A stretch of 63,321 nucleotides of DNA from Myxococcales bacterium (GTDB lineage: Bacteria; Myxococcota_A; Polyangia; Polyangiales; Ga0077539): the NCBI GenBank assembly GCA_030652255.1, contig JAUSAZ010000172.1, positions 1-63,321 of the forward strand. The letters run 5' to 3'. The position numbers and the translations under genes are program-made. The notes below the pieces were generated by a model, which did not search any database, had not been told where the DNA came from, and saw only the letters and a list, made by a program, of their open reading frames with translations. Shown here in pieces: positions 1 through 8,112 of the stretch (its first letter is position 1; every line of letters starts with the position of its first letter).

Positions 1-213
1 GCGCGCGACGCCCGGTTGCCTGCGAATGAAACCCTCTCGCTCCAGCGTCTTGACCATGGTGTGAATGGTGGGCGGCGAGGTGCGGAAGAACCGCTCCATG
101 TCGCGCTCTGCGGGCGCCTGGCCGTGGATCGTCGTGTACGCGTAGATGAAGGCGAGGTACTGCCCCTGCTTCGGGGTCCAGCGTGCGGCGTTGTCGTTCG
201 CGCTCGACATCAT
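1..213 (-). CDS. LexA-like winged-helix DNA-binding protein, partial
   Basis: Reading the minus strand from ATG at 213 gives an open frame to the window edge (71 codons, 3' end missing). The protein begins MMSSANDNAARWTPKQGQYL and continues with APAERDMERFF and a recognition-helix-like stretch SPPTIHTMVKTLEREGFIRR. This is the pattern of the LexA N-terminal DNA-binding domain: a WTPKQ..YL.FI opening helix, then helix-turn-helix, then wing. No LexA protease part is visible, so it is either a stand-alone HTH protein or truncated. It is divergent from the IS630 transposase with about 42 bp between the starts. It may regulate or belong to the insertion element (inference). A second ATG at 210 is equally possible as start. 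Confidence 0.6.
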   Translation of the reverse strand, partial: MMSSANDNAARWTPKQGQYLAFIYAYTTIHGQAPAERDMERFFRTSPPTIHTMVKTLEREGFIRRQPGVAR

Positions 214-255
214 CCTCCGGCGAGAGCTCCGTCTCCGGCACGGAGGATTCTGCCC

Positions 256-1404
256 ATGAACGTACGGTATCGCGTCACCTTGAGCGAGCTCGAGCGCAAG
301 CGCCTTGAAGACCTCGTGGCCCGCGGCCGCACCAAGGTCCGCGATGTCAAACGTGCCCAGATCCTGCTTGCGGCCGCCGCTGCGCAATGCGAGGGGCAGA
401 TCGCCGCGGCGGTCGGAACCAGCCTCGCGACGATCTACCGCACCAAGCGCTGCTTCGTCGAAGAGGGCATGGAGTCCGCGCTGCACGATGCCCCGCGCCC
501 GGGCGGCGGCCGCAAGCTCTCGGGCAAGGAAGAGGCCCTGCTGATCGCCACGGCGTGCAGCGAGCCGCCCGAGGGCCGCGCGCGGTGGACCCTGGACCTG
601 CTGGCTGACCGGATGGTCGCCCTGACCGGGCACTCGGACCTGAGCGACGAGACCGTGCGGCGGCGGCTCGCGGAGAACGAACTCAAACCCTGGCAGCAGA
701 AGATGTGGTGTGTCCCCACGATCAACAGCGAGTACGTCGCGCGGATGGAAGACGTGCTCGACCTCTACGCGGAGCCGGCCGACCCCACGCGCCCGGTGCT
801 CTGCTTCGACGAGAGCCCGACGCAGCTGATCGGCGAGGTGCGCGAGCCGCAACCAGTGGCGCCCGGCGCGCCCGCACGCGTCGACTACGAGTACCAGCGC
901 AACGGCACCGCGAACCTGTTCGTGGTGCTGGACGTCCACCGCGGGTGGCGTCACGTCGACGTGACCGAGCAGCGAGCCTCGTACCAGTTCGCCCACCAGA
1001 TGAAGGCGCTGGTGGACGAGCACTACCCCGACGCGGTGCGTATCCGCGTGGTGATGGACAACCTCTCGACGCACAGCGCGGCGGCGCTCTACGACACCTT
1101 CGAGCCCGCCGAGGCACGGCGGATCCTGCGCAAGTTGGAGATCCACTACGTGCCCAAGCACGCGAGCTGGTTGAACATGGTGGAGATCGAGATCGGCGTG
1201 CTCAAGCGGCAGTGCCTGGACCGGCGTATCGCTGACCGCGAGAGTCTGGTTCGTGAGATCGCGGCCTGGGAGCAAGCGCGCAACGCGGTGGGCGCACGCA
1301 TCCGGTGGATGTTCACCACCGAGCGCGCGAGAGAGAAGCTCGGTCGGGTCTACCGGCCGCTGGCGAAGGCGCGCGAGGAGGCGGCTCACGACGTCGCCGC
1401 CTGA
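256..1404 (+). CDS. IS630-family transposase
   Basis: A 382-residue DDE transposase. An N-terminal helix-turn-helix region (residues 10-80, with ATIYRTKRCFVEEG) is followed by an RNase-H-like catalytic domain. The likely triad is D185 in LCFDESPTQL, D268 in VRIRVVMDNLSTHS, and E310 in KHASWLNMVEIEIGVL; the last motif is diagnostic of IS630. I start at ATG 256 because homology begins at MNVRYRVTLSELERKRL; the in-frame open region upstream to 16 overlaps the divergent HTH gene and looks non-coding. No frameshift or stop is seen, so the enzyme may be active. The stop codon lies 25 bp from the putative right end of the element. Confidence 0.9.
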   Translation: MNVRYRVTLSELERKRLEDLVARGRTKVRDVKRAQILLAAAAAQCEGQIAAAVGTSLATIYRTKRCFVEEGMESALHDAPRPGGGRKLSGKEEALLIATACSEPPEGRARWTLDLLADRMVALTGHSDLSDETVRRRLAENELKPWQQKMWCVPTINSEYVARMEDVLDLYAEPADPTRPVLCFDESPTQLIGEVREPQPVAPGAPARVDYEYQRNGTANLFVVLDVHRGWRHVDVTEQRASYQFAHQMKALVDEHYPDAVRIRVVMDNLSTHSAAALYDTFEPAEARRILRKLEIHYVPKHASWLNMVEIEIGVLKRQCLDRRIADRESLVREIAAWEQARNAVGARIRWMFTTERAREKLGRVYRPLAKAREEAAHDVAA

Positions 1405-1410
1405 ACCCTT

Positions 1411-1431
1411 CAAGTCCCCTGTGGAAAGGTA
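1411..1431. mobile_element. Putative right end of the IS630 element (TIR plus TA)
   Basis: Directly after the transposase stop lies CCCCTGTGGAAAGG (1416-1429) followed by TA at 1430-1431. The same tip, flanked by TA, occurs at both ends of the inverted-repeat element at 60021-60446. IS630/Tc1-mariner elements insert at TA, so this looks like the terminal inverted repeat. The matching left end would lie beyond the left edge of the window. Confidence 0.5.
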
Positions 1432-1521
1432 CTAGCGGGGAATCCACGCGGGCAGAGCCGCGGGTGATGGGGCGCGCTCGCCGCGACCTGGAGGCCGCCG
1501 CGGCGCCGGGGAGGATAAGGT

Positions 1522-1716
1522 TCAGTTGTGGGTGGTCGACGCCGGGGGCGCAGCGCGTGACGCGGTGGCGGTGGTGGGCGCGGCGTACAGCGCGCCGGAC
1601 TGGGGCCACGCCCGCGCACGCGGCGGGCGGAGGCTGAAGTCGTAGCGGGTGTCGCACGCGGCCAGGCCCAGGACCGCCGCCGTCAGCGCGAACACGAGAG
1701 CCCGGTGCTTCGTCAT
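1522..1716 (-). CDS. Small putative lipoprotein
   Basis: A 64-residue protein starting MTKHRALVFALTAAVLGLAAC. The positive N-terminus, hydrophobic core and LAAC lipobox form a type II signal peptide, with lipidation predicted on Cys21. The mature part is about 44 residues, Ala/Pro/Thr-rich, with no recognised domain. Longer upstream in-frame extensions would bury the signal peptide, so ATG 1716 is chosen. It stands alone between the IS element and the NtrC-type regulator. Function unknown; a chance reading frame cannot be excluded. Confidence 0.45.
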   Translation of the reverse strand: MTKHRALVFALTAAVLGLAACDTRYDFSLRPPRARAWPQSGALYAAPTTATASRAAPPASTTHN

Positions 1717-1882
1717 GGAACCCCAGCGGCTGCAACCGGGGGACCACGCGGCGAGCCGACCGCATTCGTCGAGAACTGCGTGAACTCCAGGTCCGCGTCG
1801 TCGGTAAAGGGCGTCTGCAACCCCCGACGCCCCGTCGGCCCCGACCAACACCGCGCGGGGCCCTTGGGCGGCGGTGGGCGTC

Positions 1883-3322
1883 TCAGCCCGGAGGCACGGG
1901 CTTGAAGTCCGCGGGCGAGAGGCCGTGGCGCCGCAGGAGGTCGTAGAAGTCGCTGCGGTTGCGGCCCGCGACGCCCGCGGCGACGGTGATGTTGCCGCCG
2001 GTGCGCTGGAGGAGCGTGGTGAGGTACGAGCGCTCGAAGGCGTCGCGCGCCTCGCGCAGCGGCGGCATCGGGGGCGCCGGGTCGGTCGACGCGGCAGCGC
2101 CGGGGACCTCGAGCTCGACGGCGGCGTCGGAGGGCGTCGGGTCCCAGAGGTCGGGCAGGTGGGCCTCGGTGATGGTCGCGCTGCGGGCCAGCAGGAGCGT
2201 GGCCTCGACGACGTTCTGGAGCTCGCGGACGTTGCCGGGCCAGGAGTGCCGGAGCAGCGCGTCGAGGGCCCCGCGGCTGAGCGCCGGCACCGGCAGGCCG
2301 TGGCGTGCGGCGGCCCGCTCGAGGAAGACCTCCGCGAGCACGGGGATGTCCTCGCGGCGCTCGCGCAGCGGGGCCATCACGAGGGGCACGACGTGGAGCC
2401 GGTAGAAGAGGTCCTCCCGGAAGCGGCGCGCGGCGACCTCGGCGCGCAGGTCGCGGTTGCTGGCCGCGACGAGGCGCACGTCCGCGGTCTCCTCGACGTT
2501 GGTTCCCACCCGGCTGTAGCTCCGCTCCTGGAGCACCCGCAGCAGGCGCGCCTGCACCGCCGCCGAGGCCTCGGCCACCTCGTCGAGGAAGAGCGTCCCG
2601 CCGCGCGCGGCGCCGAACACCCCCTCGCGGTTGGACGTCGCCCCGGTGAACGCGCCCTTCACGTGCCCGAAGAGCGCGCTCTCGAGGAGGTCCGGCGCGA
2701 GCGCGGCGCAGTTGATGGCGATGAAGGGCCCGCGGGCGCGGGGGGAGAGGGCGTGCAGCGAGCGCGCGGCGATCTCCTTGCCGGTGCCGCTCTCGCCCGA
2801 GATGAGCACCGTCGCGTCCGTGGGCGCGATGCGCTCCACCACCTCGCGCGCCCGGGCGATCGCGGCGCTCACGCCGAGGAGCTGCCGGTCGTCGCTGCGG
2901 TCGCCCACGACGCGCCGCAGCCCCGCCACCTCGCGCCGCAGCGCGAAGCTCTCCACCGCGTGGGCGAGCTTCTGGAGCACGTCGTGGTCGAGGAAGGGCT
3001 TGGTGAGGAAGCCGTAGGCCCCGCGGCGCGTCGCCTCGACGGCGACGTCGATGGTGCCGTGGGCGGTGAGCACCACCACCGGGAGGTCGGGCGATCGCTT
3101 GCGCACCTCGGTGAGCACGTCGAGCCCGTCGACGTCGCCGAGGCGGAGGTCGAGGATCATCGAGTCGACGTGCTCTCGCCCGAGGCGGGCCAGCACCGCG
3201 CCGGGGAGCGACTCGGTGGTCACGCGGTAGCCCGCGCCCTCCAGCCGCATCGCGAGCAGCTCGCAGAGCTCGGCGTCGTCGTCGACGATCATCACGTGGG
3301 GGCGGCGTTCCGAGGTGGGCAT
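1883..3322 (-). CDS. NtrC-type sigma-54 response regulator
   Basis: A 479-residue response regulator that would activate RNA polymerase-sigma-54. The receiver domain (residues 9-120) has the acidic pair D14/D15, phospho-acceptor D58 (SMILDLRLGD) and K108 (FLTKPF). The AAA+ domain follows: Walker A GESGTGKE at 176-183, the sigma-54-contacting GAFTGA loop at 223-228 and Walker B GGTLFLDEV. The C-terminus is a Fis-type helix-turn-helix (GNITVAAGVAGRNRSDFYDL). ATG 3322 is the natural start just before the receiver. It lies 26 bp downstream of the histidine kinase, so the two form a two-component operon. Targets are unknown; the nearby flagellar operons carry sigma-54-like sites, but a link is only inferred. 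Confidence 0.9.
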   Translation of the reverse strand: MPTSERRPHVMIVDDDAELCELLAMRLEGAGYRVTTESLPGAVLARLGREHVDSMILDLRLGDVDGLDVLTEVRKRSPDLPVVVLTAHGTIDVAVEATRRGAYGFLTKPFLDHDVLQKLAHAVESFALRREVAGLRRVVGDRSDDRQLLGVSAAIARAREVVERIAPTDATVLISGESGTGKEIAARSLHALSPRARGPFIAINCAALAPDLLESALFGHVKGAFTGATSNREGVFGAARGGTLFLDEVAEASAAVQARLLRVLQERSYSRVGTNVEETADVRLVAASNRDLRAEVAARRFREDLFYRLHVVPLVMAPLRERREDIPVLAEVFLERAAARHGLPVPALSRGALDALLRHSWPGNVRELQNVVEATLLLARSATITEAHLPDLWDPTPSDAAVELEVPGAAASTDPAPPMPPLREARDAFERSYLTTLLQRTGGNITVAAGVAGRNRSDFYDLLRRHGLSPADFKPVPPG

Positions 3323-3348
3323 CGTCGGGGGTCCTTTGGCGGGGTGCT

Positions 3349-4833
3349 TTACGATACGAGCGGGAGCCAGAGCGCGAAGCTGGCGCCCGGGCCGGGGCGC
3401 TCCACCAGGGCGGCGTCTCCGCCGTGGGCGCGCGCCACCTCCCGGGTGAACGCCAGCCCGAGGCCCACGCCCGCGCCGCGCGCGCCCACCGGGCGGGTCA
3501 CGAAGCTCTCGAAGAGGGTGCCGCGCACGGCGGCGGGCACCCCGGGGCCGTCGTCCTCCACGCGCACCTCGAGCCAGCGCCCGGGGCGCCCGCCGGGCCC
3601 CTCGACGCCGGTCACCCGCGAGAGCCGCACGGTCTGCCCGGCGCCCGACACCGACACCGCGTTGCGCACCAGGTTGGCCACGGCGCGCTCCACCAGCGGG
3701 GCGTCGAGCAGCAGCGGCGGCACGTCGCCGTCCGAGCGCAGCGCGATCTGCACCCCCGCCTCGTCGGCCGCGGCGCGCTCGTCCTCCGCCGCCCGGCGCA
3801 GCACGCCGTCGATGTCGCACCCGGCGTGGCGCTGGAGCCCGCCGCCGGAGCGCACGCGCGAGAGGTCGAGCAGCGCCGAGACGATCTTCACCTCGCGCTC
3901 GCACGCGCGCACCGCCAGCTCGACGACCCGCGCCTGCCGCGGGCTGAGCGGCCCGGCGGTGCCGTCGGCCAGCAGCGAGAGCGCCTCGCGCATCTTCGCC
4001 AGCGGGGTGCGGAGCTCGTGCGACACCGACGCCACGAAGCCCTGCTTGAGCTGGTCGAGCTCCAGCAGCCGCGTGCGCGAGCGCTCCAGGGCGAGGGACA
4101 GCTCGGTCACCTCCCGGGGCCCCGTGGCCGGGGGGATGGGCGACGGGTCGCCCTCGCCCAGGGAGAGCGCCGCGCGCGCCAGCCGCGCGAGCGGGGCCGT
4201 GACGTGCCGCGCCGTCGCGTGCGCCACCAGGCCCGCGGCGACGAGCCCGGCCACCGCGAGCAGCAGCCCCACCGCCGCGGCCCGGGTGCCGATGCGCCGG
4301 GCCGCCTCCTCGCGGCGCTCGATGGTGCCGTGCAGCTCGCGCAGCCGGCTGATCCACGCCTCGGTCATCTCCTCGTCGAGGGTCGCGCGGGCCCGCACCG
4401 ACCACGGAGAGCGCAGGGCGTCGCAGAGCGAAGGGGCCACCAGCAGCCGGTCGACGTAGACGCTGTACTGCGCGGCGGAGTCGCGGAGGCGCGGCGGCAG
4501 GCTCGCGGCGGTCGAGGCGTTCTGCCGGTGCAGCCGTGCGCTGGCGGCCACCAGCGCGCGCCGGGCGACCTCCACCTCCGACTCGCCGAGCACGCAGGCC
4601 TCGTGGCCGCGACGCGCCGCCACCTCGACGTCCCAGGCCGCGCGGTGGAGTTCCTCCTCGGCGTCGATGGTGTTGAGGTGCTGGTCGCGCACCTCGGCGA
4701 TGGAGCGGGTCATCGAGGCCAGCCCCAGGGTCATCGCCACGAGCGCCAGCAACAGGAGCGAGACCGGCGCGATGTGCGTCAGCAGGAGCCGAGGCGCGAG
4801 GCGCATCGACGGACGGGGACTTCGCGGGGTCAT
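3349..4833 (-). CDS. Membrane sensor histidine kinase
   Basis: About 494 residues. TM1 is around residues 15-40 (LLLLALVAMTLGLA) and TM2 around 185-207, enclosing a roughly 145-residue, mostly helical periplasmic sensor region. A HAMP-like linker follows, then HisKA with phospho-acceptor H272 in VASVSHELRTPLAK, then a HATPase domain with N-box (NLVRNAV), G1 (EDDGPGV) and G2 (GAGVGLGLAFTREV). ATG 4833 and ATG 4806 are both plausible starts; upstream codons are unlikely. It precedes the sigma-54 response regulator in the same direction and is its probable partner. Confidence 0.88.
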   Translation of the reverse strand: MTPRSPRPSMRLAPRLLLTHIAPVSLLLLALVAMTLGLASMTRSIAEVRDQHLNTIDAEEELHRAAWDVEVAARRGHEACVLGESEVEVARRALVAASARLHRQNASTAASLPPRLRDSAAQYSVYVDRLLVAPSLCDALRSPWSVRARATLDEEMTEAWISRLRELHGTIERREEAARRIGTRAAAVGLLLAVAGLVAAGLVAHATARHVTAPLARLARAALSLGEGDPSPIPPATGPREVTELSLALERSRTRLLELDQLKQGFVASVSHELRTPLAKMREALSLLADGTAGPLSPRQARVVELAVRACEREVKIVSALLDLSRVRSGGGLQRHAGCDIDGVLRRAAEDERAAADEAGVQIALRSDGDVPPLLLDAPLVERAVANLVRNAVSVSGAGQTVRLSRVTGVEGPGGRPGRWLEVRVEDDGPGVPAAVRGTLFESFVTRPVGARGAGVGLGLAFTREVARAHGGDAALVERPGPGASFALWLPLVS

Positions 4834-4944
4834 CGCCGCGGGAGCGTCAGCCCAGACCGGCGACGTTGGCAATCGCCACCAGAGCACCCCCCCACGGAGG
4901 CGTCAGCCCACGCGGGGCGCGTCGACCGGAGCCTGCGACGGCGC

Positions 4945-6111
4945 TCAGGGAAGGCGCCGGCCCGCCAGGAAGGCCCACGCGTCGCGGGCGAAGGTCGGCG
5001 GCACCACGTGGCCGTCGCCGTCGCGCAGCACCAGGGACACCGCCGCCCCCGCGGCCTGCAGCCGCCCCGCGAGCTCGCAGGTGTACTGAACCGACACCAT
5101 CGGGTCGCGGGTGCCATGGGTGAGGTACGCGGGCGGGAGGCGACCGACCGTCGGGACCTCGCCGGGCCGGTCGGGGCCCTCGCAGCGGCACCAGCCCCGC
5201 TGGGTGCGCAGGGCCGCGCAGCTCGCGCCCCGCCCCTCGAAGCGGCACGCGCTCGTGGTGGCGCAGCGCACCAGGCCCGCGGAGCTCGTCGCGAAGCCCG
5301 CGATGCGCGCCCGTAGCTGCGTCGCCACCAGCGTCGCGAAGAAGCCACCGTTGGAGTGGCCGAAGGCGTACACCCGCGCCGGGTCGACCCCGAAGCGCAG
5401 CCGCGCCTCGGCCATGATCGCCTGCACCAGCAGCAGGTCGGCGTTGCGCGCGGGGTTCGTCTCGGGCGCGGTCTGCCAGTAGGTCTCCTCGGTGGCGTGG
5501 TCCCAGTCGCCCTGCGGCATCCAGCGGGCGTCCGGGGCGACCACCACCGCGCCCGCGCCGTCGGCCATGGCCTGCGCGCCGCTCTCGTCGATCGCGACGT
5601 CCCCCGTCGCGTTGGTGCCGTGGAAGAGCAGCACCAGCGGCGGCGCCGCGCCGCGCGAGCGGGGAACGTACACGGTCATTTCGCGCTCGAGCCCGGCGAC
5701 CCGGAGCCGCGCGCGCGCCCTCCCCGGGCCCGCCGCGAAGCTCCCCCCGTAGCCCGAAGCCCCGACGGCCGCCGCGGGCACGGCAGGCGCGGAGGGCGCG
5801 GCAGGCGCGGAGGGCGCGGGCGCGGGCGCTGCGCCGACCTGGGGGGCGCCGCCGTCGGTCGCCAGCGGGCGGCACGGCGTGTACCCGGCGCCCGCGTAGC
5901 AGTCGCCGTCGCGGTCGCAGGTGCACCCGCGGTCCCCGGGCCAGCAGTTGCGCACCTGGCCGGCGGCGTTGCGCGGCGCGCCGTTGTCGTCGACGGTCAC
6001 CGCCTCGCGGCACGCGCGGACGGTCTGCGAGTCCCCGGTGCGCGCGAGCAGCAGCCCGCCCGCCACCACCGCGCCGCCCGCGATGCACCACCACGCCTTC
6101 GAGTTGCCCAT
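4945..6111 (-). CDS. Secreted PHB-depolymerase/LpqC-like esterase
   Basis: A 388-residue alpha/beta hydrolase. An N-terminal hydrophobic segment (residues 7-24) would export or anchor it. A Cys-rich region (35-80, with GDRGCTCDRDGDCY) and an Ala/Pro linker follow. The hydrolase domain carries LLFHGTNATGD (oxyanion region), the nucleophile elbow GHSNGG with S253, D336 in HGTRDPMVS and H368 in GDGHVVPP, which gives a complete Ser-Asp-His triad. Layout resembles COG3509 polyhydroxybutyrate depolymerase/feruloyl-esterase proteins. The true substrate cannot be told from sequence. It is divergent from a small lipoprotein gene. Confidence 0.82.
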   Translation of the reverse strand: MGNSKAWWCIAGGAVVAGGLLLARTGDSQTVRACREAVTVDDNGAPRNAAGQVRNCWPGDRGCTCDRDGDCYAGAGYTPCRPLATDGGAPQVGAAPAPAPSAPAAPSAPAVPAAAVGASGYGGSFAAGPGRARARLRVAGLEREMTVYVPRSRGAAPPLVLLFHGTNATGDVAIDESGAQAMADGAGAVVVAPDARWMPQGDWDHATEETYWQTAPETNPARNADLLLVQAIMAEARLRFGVDPARVYAFGHSNGGFFATLVATQLRARIAGFATSSAGLVRCATTSACRFEGRGASCAALRTQRGWCRCEGPDRPGEVPTVGRLPPAYLTHGTRDPMVSVQYTCELAGRLQAAGAAVSLVLRDGDGHVVPPTFARDAWAFLAGRRLP

Positions 6112-6157
6112 CGACCCTCCTCATACCCCGCGCGCCATGTGGTACCCAGCGCGGGTC

Positions 6158-6397
6158 ATGCCCACCCCTGCCCCGCTGCGCATCGTGTCGGTGTTCTTCG
6201 TCTGGGTCGCGCTCGCCGCGGGCTGCGCGTCGACCCCGCGCGCCGCCGGGTGCCGCTCCCGCGCGGGCCTGCACTGCCTGACGCCGGTGGAGTGCACCGT
6301 CGACCGCAGGAGCGGGTGCGAGGTGTGCCGCTGCGCCGACCCGGGCTTCGTCCCCATCGGCGCGCCGGGCGATCGCGGGCGCGACGCCGTCCGCTGA
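6158..6397 (+). CDS. Small Cys-rich lipoprotein, antistasin-like motif
   Basis: A 79-residue protein. A signal peptide beginning MPTPAPLRIVSVFFVW ends in a lipobox (ALAAGC). The mature part has evenly spaced cysteines ending in GCEVCRCADPGF, which matches the C-x-V-C-x-C core of antistasin-like domains. ATG 6158 is preferred over ATG 6137 because it places the signal peptide at the terminus. Such short Cys-rich lipoproteins are frequent in myxobacterial genomes; role unknown. Confidence 0.6.
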   Translation: MPTPAPLRIVSVFFVWVALAAGCASTPRAAGCRSRAGLHCLTPVECTVDRRSGCEVCRCADPGFVPIGAPGDRGRDAVR

Positions 6398-6419
6398 ACC
6401 CGTCGGGCGGCGCGCGCGC

Positions 6420-7082
6420 TCAGGTCCAGAGGTCGAGCGGCGGGTCGTGGACCACCGCGCGCAGGATGTCCGAGCGCGAGAGGAAGCCCGTCACGGCGCC
6501 CGCCTCGTCGACCACCGGCAGCCCGGGCAGCCCCGTGTCGAGCAGCGCGCTCGCCACCCGACGGATGTCCGTCTCCGGCGCGACGCCCGGCACCGGCGTC
6601 CACATCACCTCGGCCACCCGCCGCGCCAGGAACGCCGCCCACACCCGCACGTCGATGCCCGGCGCCGGCAGCCGGTCGGGGCGCAGCAGGTCGGCCCGCG
6701 TGAGCAGCCCCACCAGGGCACCCCTCCCGTCGACCACCGGCGCCTGCCCGAAGCCCCTCGCCGCCAGGAGCCTCCACGCGTCGAGCACCGAGAGCTCCGC
6801 CCGCACCGTCAGCGCCCCGCGGCTCATCAGCTCGGCCACGGTCGTCACCGGGTGCCGCACCACCGGCGCCGCCGGGCTACGGGCGTAGGCCGCGAGGGCG
6901 TTGCGCGCCGGCGCGTCGACCGCCCGCGGCGCCGCCCGGTCGGGGCCCTCGCGGGCGTCGGCGTCGGCCCCGAAGAGGGCGCCCTCCCGCGCGCGCACCA
7001 CGTCCCGCACCGCCTCGACCCTCCGAAGCTCCTCCAGCGGACCCTGGAAGAGCCTGCCCTGGACACCGTGCACGTAGAACAT
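6420..7082 (-). CDS. CBS-pair domain protein
   Basis: A 220-residue cytosolic protein. After about 75 residues without similarity (Ala/Arg-rich) come two CBS repeats: VAELMSRGALTVRAELSVLD with GFGQAPVVDGRGALVGLLTRADL, and VAEVMWTPVPGVAPETDIRR with GLPGLPVVDEAGAVTGFLSRSDIL. A CBS pair usually binds an adenine nucleotide. The start ATG 7082 has a good GAGAGG Shine-Dalgarno 6-7 bases upstream. No catalytic domain is attached, so its partner is unknown. Convergent with the lipoprotein gene at 6158. Confidence 0.85.
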   Translation of the reverse strand: MFYVHGVQGRLFQGPLEELRRVEAVRDVVRAREGALFGADADAREGPDRAAPRAVDAPARNALAAYARSPAAPVVRHPVTTVAELMSRGALTVRAELSVLDAWRLLAARGFGQAPVVDGRGALVGLLTRADLLRPDRLPAPGIDVRVWAAFLARRVAEVMWTPVPGVAPETDIRRVASALLDTGLPGLPVVDEAGAVTGFLSRSDILRAVVHDPPLDLWT

Positions 7083-7162
7083 CGTCCACCTCTCCGGCCC
7101 GGGATGTCCGCACGGCCCCCGCCCCGGCGCAACGGCCCAGACCGGGTCGGTGGCTCACTTTC

Positions 7163-7168
7163 TTGACA
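7163..7168 (+). promoter_or_regulatory. Isolated TTGACA -35-like hexamer
   Basis: A perfect TTGACA stands 39 bp before the chosen GTG start of the next gene. No convincing -10 hexamer is seen 16-18 bp downstream, so this is only a half-supported promoter. Confidence 0.25.
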
Positions 7169-7206
7169 ATGGGTGCCCAGGCGCCGCACCAATCGCCGGG
7201 AGCACC

Positions 7207-7767
7207 GTGTTGTCGCCTGCAACCCCCTCCGCCGTTGGTGCGCTCGTCGCGATGGCGCTGGCGGTGGGGCCGCGGGCGGCGGACGCACAGCCCGCGCAGC
7301 CGCCGTCCGAGCCCGAGCCGATGCAGCACCACGCCATCGCGCTCACCGGGGGCTCCGGGCTCTCCCTCGGCAGCAGCGGCGGGGGCAACTCGTACGCCGC
7401 CCGCACGCCGGGCTTCGTCGACATCGCCTGGCGTACCTGGCACAGCACCACGCCGCAGTGGGTGACGGGGTTCTCGCTGCGGGCCGAGGTCGACGGGCGC
7501 ACCAGCGTCGGGGTGGTGCCGCGCTTCGAGTTCTCGCGCACCGTCGGGCGCCTCACGCTGCGGCCCGGCTTCGCGGCGGTGGTGTTCTTCGCGCCCTTCC
7601 AGCTCGCGGGCCCGGAGGCCTCGTTCACCGTCGCGCTCCGCCTCGGGAGCGTGGCCTCGCTCATCGGCGCCCTCGCCGTGGACCTCTTCTTCATCGGCAA
7701 CGACCTGCCCCCGCGGTCGACGGTCTTCTCGGTCAACGGAGCCCTCGGTGTCTCGATCGAGCTGTAG
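7207..7767 (+). CDS. Putative exported beta-barrel-like protein
   Basis: About 186 residues from GTG 7207, which has GGGAG five bases upstream. A signal-like N-terminus ends near GPRAADAQ. The mature part alternates polar and hydrophobic residues in strand-length blocks (GFVDIAWRTWH, WVTGFSLRAEVDG, RLTLRPGFAAVVFF, STVFSVNGALGVSIEL) and ends in a hydrophobic residue, as outer-membrane barrels often do. No family recognised. The frame stays open upstream to another GTG at 7150, but that would bury the signal. The next gene overlaps its 3' end. Confidence 0.55.
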   Translation: MLSPATPSAVGALVAMALAVGPRAADAQPAQPPSEPEPMQHHAIALTGGSGLSLGSSGGGNSYAARTPGFVDIAWRTWHSTTPQWVTGFSLRAEVDGRTSVGVVPRFEFSRTVGRLTLRPGFAAVVFFAPFQLAGPEASFTVALRLGSVASLIGALAVDLFFIGNDLPPRSTVFSVNGALGVSIEL

Positions 7768-8080
7768 CCAGGCCGCGCTCGCCCTGCTCGCCCTGCTCGC
7801 CGCCGGCTGCGAGGCCGGGCGCTGCGTGCGCCACAGCGACTGCGCGTCGCCCCTCTCCTGCCTCGCGACGAGGTGTGTCATCCCGCCGAGCGACGCGGGC
7901 GCCCTCGACGCCTCGGACGACGCGGGCGCGCGCGACGCCGGGGACGATCGCCCCGCCGACGCGGGCGCGACCACCGACGACGCCGCCACCGCCCCCCTGG
8001 ACGCCACCCCGGACGCCACCCTCGACGCCCCGGCGGACCTCGGGTCCGACGCAGCCGGGGACGCCCCGGACGCCGAGTGA
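7748..8080 (+). CDS. Lipoprotein with Asp/Ala-rich tail
   Basis: A 110-residue protein from GTG 7748, overlapping the previous gene by 20 bp in another frame. A signal peptide (SQAALALLALLAAGC) ends in a lipobox. Next comes a short Cys motif, CEAGRCVRHSDCASPLSC, of the type seen in many myxobacterial lipoproteins, then some 60 residues made almost only of Asp, Ala, Thr and Pro (DAGARDAGDDRPADAG). The acidic tail is probably disordered. Likely co-transcribed with the barrel-like protein. Function unknown. Confidence 0.6.
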   Translation: MSRSSCSQAALALLALLAAGCEAGRCVRHSDCASPLSCLATRCVIPPSDAGALDASDDAGARDAGDDRPADAGATTDDAATAPLDATPDATLDAPADLGSDAAGDAPDAE

Positions 8081-8112
8081 GCGCGCGGAGGCATTGAGGG
8101 GGAGGCGCGAGG

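Noticed and set aside
1874..4459. An 861-codon open frame on the plus strand opposite the two-component genes
   Set aside because: Composition is typical of antisense frames and the minus strand encodes clear REC, AAA+, HisKA and HATPase domains.
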